Assembly (NCBI RefSeq): GCF_013394655.1
Contig: NZ_CP053351.1
Coordinates: 2,944,501-3,008,500 of the forward strand
DNA length: 64,000 bases
Source: Winogradskyella schleiferi
Lineage (GTDB): Bacteria; Bacteroidota; Bacteroidia; Flavobacteriales; Flavobacteriaceae
Direction: 5' to 3'
Both the position numbers and the translations under genes were made by a program. Each line of letters begins with the position of its first letter. Position 1 is the first letter of the stretch. The notes under the pieces were generated by a model. The model saw nothing but the letters and a program-made list of their open reading frames with translations, was not told the DNA's origin and searched no databases. Below, piece by piece: positions 63,110 through 64,000 of the stretch.

Positions 63110-64000
63110 TTATTGTTTTAGAATTTCAACGAGCTTATCCGGATAATCCGTAATAATACCATCAACATTCCATGCTATCATTTGCTTCATGTCCTTTTCA
63201 TCGTTAATGGTCCAAGGAATAATCTGATAACCTTTCGACTGATAGTCCTTAACCGATTCTGACGTTAACAATTTAAAATAAGGACTTATAATCTCTGGCT
63301 GATAGGACAGTTCATCAAGTTTTTGTTCAATCGTTTCATTGTCTTCCACTAGCAAAGCCACTTTCATCTTTGGCGATTGCTTATTAATTTCTTCAAGAAT
63401 GGCCAAATCAAAAGATTGAAGATTTACACGATTAAGCATACCATTCTTTTTAATTTCATCCAATACCAAGGCTACATAAGCTTTGGGTTCTGGCGTAAAA
63501 ATGCGATAATAGTTAGGTTCAGATTTAATTTCAATATTAAATTTAACATCTGAATGCTTCACTTTTACCAAATCAAAAACTTCAGATAATAACGGTTTAT
63601 AAGTTTTTAATTTTTCCTGATTAGGATAGGTTGGATGAAATTTTGAACCACAGTCAAACTGCTTAATTTCATCATAATCCATTTGGTACAAATTGTAATG
63701 TGCTTCTAATGAATCTGGAATACTTTCGCCCTTTAAATCATAGCAAATTAAAGGGTTCATAAAGGGTTCATGAGAAATCACCACCTTTTTATCTTTTGAA
63801 ATCACGATATCCAACTCGAGTGTCTTCACCCCTAAATCGATGGCTTTTTCAAAAGCTGGCAAAGAATTTTCTGGAAACAAACCTCTGCATCCTCTATGAC
63901 CTTGAATATCGATGCGTTCTTGTTCTGGATTGCAGCTCATACCTAAAAGAGTTAAAAATGCAACTGCACTAATTGTCAAGATCTGCCGAAAGCGTTGATT
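63110..64000 (-). CDS. Glycerophosphodiester phosphodiesterase (5' end outside window)
   Basis: The frame reads IDIQGHRGCRGLFPENSLPAFEKAIDLGV, the GDPD signature with the catalytic His, and DIVISKDKKVVISHEPFMN with the second His and metal ligands. It ends with the usual GIITDYPDKL. It hydrolyses glycerophosphodiesters to glycerol 3-phosphate and an alcohol. A lipobox-like GMSC precedes the domain, so it is probably an envelope lipoprotein. The only in-window start is TTG at 63979, but the frame is open to 64000 (NQRFRQI), which would supply the positive n-region of the signal peptide; I therefore call it partial. Confidence 0.92.
   Translation of the reverse strand, partial: NQRFRQILTISAVAFLTLLGMSCNPEQERIDIQGHRGCRGLFPENSLPAFEKAIDLGVKTLELDIVISKDKKVVISHEPFMNPLICYDLKGESIPDSLEAHYNLYQMDYDEIKQFDCGSKFHPTYPNQEKLKTYKPLLSEVFDLVKVKHSDVKFNIEIKSEPNYYRIFTPEPKAYVALVLDEIKKNGMLNRVNLQSFDLAILEEINKQSPKMKVALLVEDNETIEQKLDELSYQPEIISPYFKLLTSESVKDYQSKGYQIIPWTINDEKDMKQMIAWNVDGIITDYPDKLVEILKQ

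Overview
The window looks like the chromosome of a marine member of the Flavobacteriaceae. The base composition is AT-rich, and it has SusC/SusD pairs, lipoproteins with acidic residues after the lipobox cysteine, Bacteroidetes-type -7 promoter boxes (TAnnTTTG), DUF3467 next to rpoC, and the order tRNA-tuf-tRNA-Trp-secE-nusG-rplKAJL-rpoBC. I cannot name the genus from sequence alone. Nearly all genes to about 49 kb lie on the minus strand.

Positions 1-23.7 kb hold an almost complete alginate utilisation locus. Three transcription units run leftwards: (a) PL6 lyase, PL7 lyase, gluconokinase/6-phosphogluconate dehydrogenase fusion, Nramp-like transporter, PL7 lyase, SDR; (b) PL17 oligoalginate lyase and KdgF; (c) SusC, SusD, two surface lipoproteins and a third PL7 lyase. 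A GntR regulator, a hexuronate-type MFS transporter and a second SDR follow. At the left edge a LacI-type regulator is divergent from a gene whose first eight codons fit 2-keto-3-deoxygluconate kinase. The inferred route is: alginate cut by PL6/PL7, oligomers imported by SusCD, PL17 releases unsaturated monomers, KdgF opens them, SDRs reduce DEHU to KDG, and KDG is phosphorylated by KdgK. KDPG aldolase is not in the window.

The most interesting signal is regulatory. All three unit promoters carry tandem TGGTTWACCA operators at an exact 13-bp period (five, two and two copies), and the last copy overlaps a TAnnTTTG -7 box in the same register each time. The two main promoters (SusC and PL6) also have a pair of direct repeats 21 bp apart just upstream, where an activator would bind. 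This suggests GntR repression combined with an activator not encoded here. A separate LacI circuit has two identical 20-bp palindromes.

Positions 24-38.6 kb hold the transcription/translation core: DUF3467, rpoC, rpoB, rplL, rplJ, rplA, rplK, nusG, secE, tRNA-Trp, tuf, tRNA-Thr, tRNA-Gly, tRNA-Tyr, tRNA-Thr and hpf, with several intergenic hairpins and a tRNA fragment. Positions 38.7-48.4 kb carry a tyrosine recombinase, a GH13 alpha-amylase lipoprotein, acyl-CoA dehydrogenase, a helix-hairpin-helix protein, a sodium:alanine symporter, a K+ channel, PspC and DUF2851.

Positions 48.6-64 kb are more mixed: a DUF892 stress protein, a coupled YqcI/YcgG-DUF1989 pair that may act on guanidino compounds, DUF421, a cryptochrome/photolyase frame broken by two in-frame TAG codons, a SemiSWEET, a Na+/H+ antiporter, a soluble multi-PAS kinase with its response regulator, a cystathionine beta-synthase-like enzyme, a LolE-like permease, a NamZ-like muramidase and a glycerophosphodiester phosphodiesterase cut by the window end. 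I saw no rRNA, CRISPR array, IS element or prophage.
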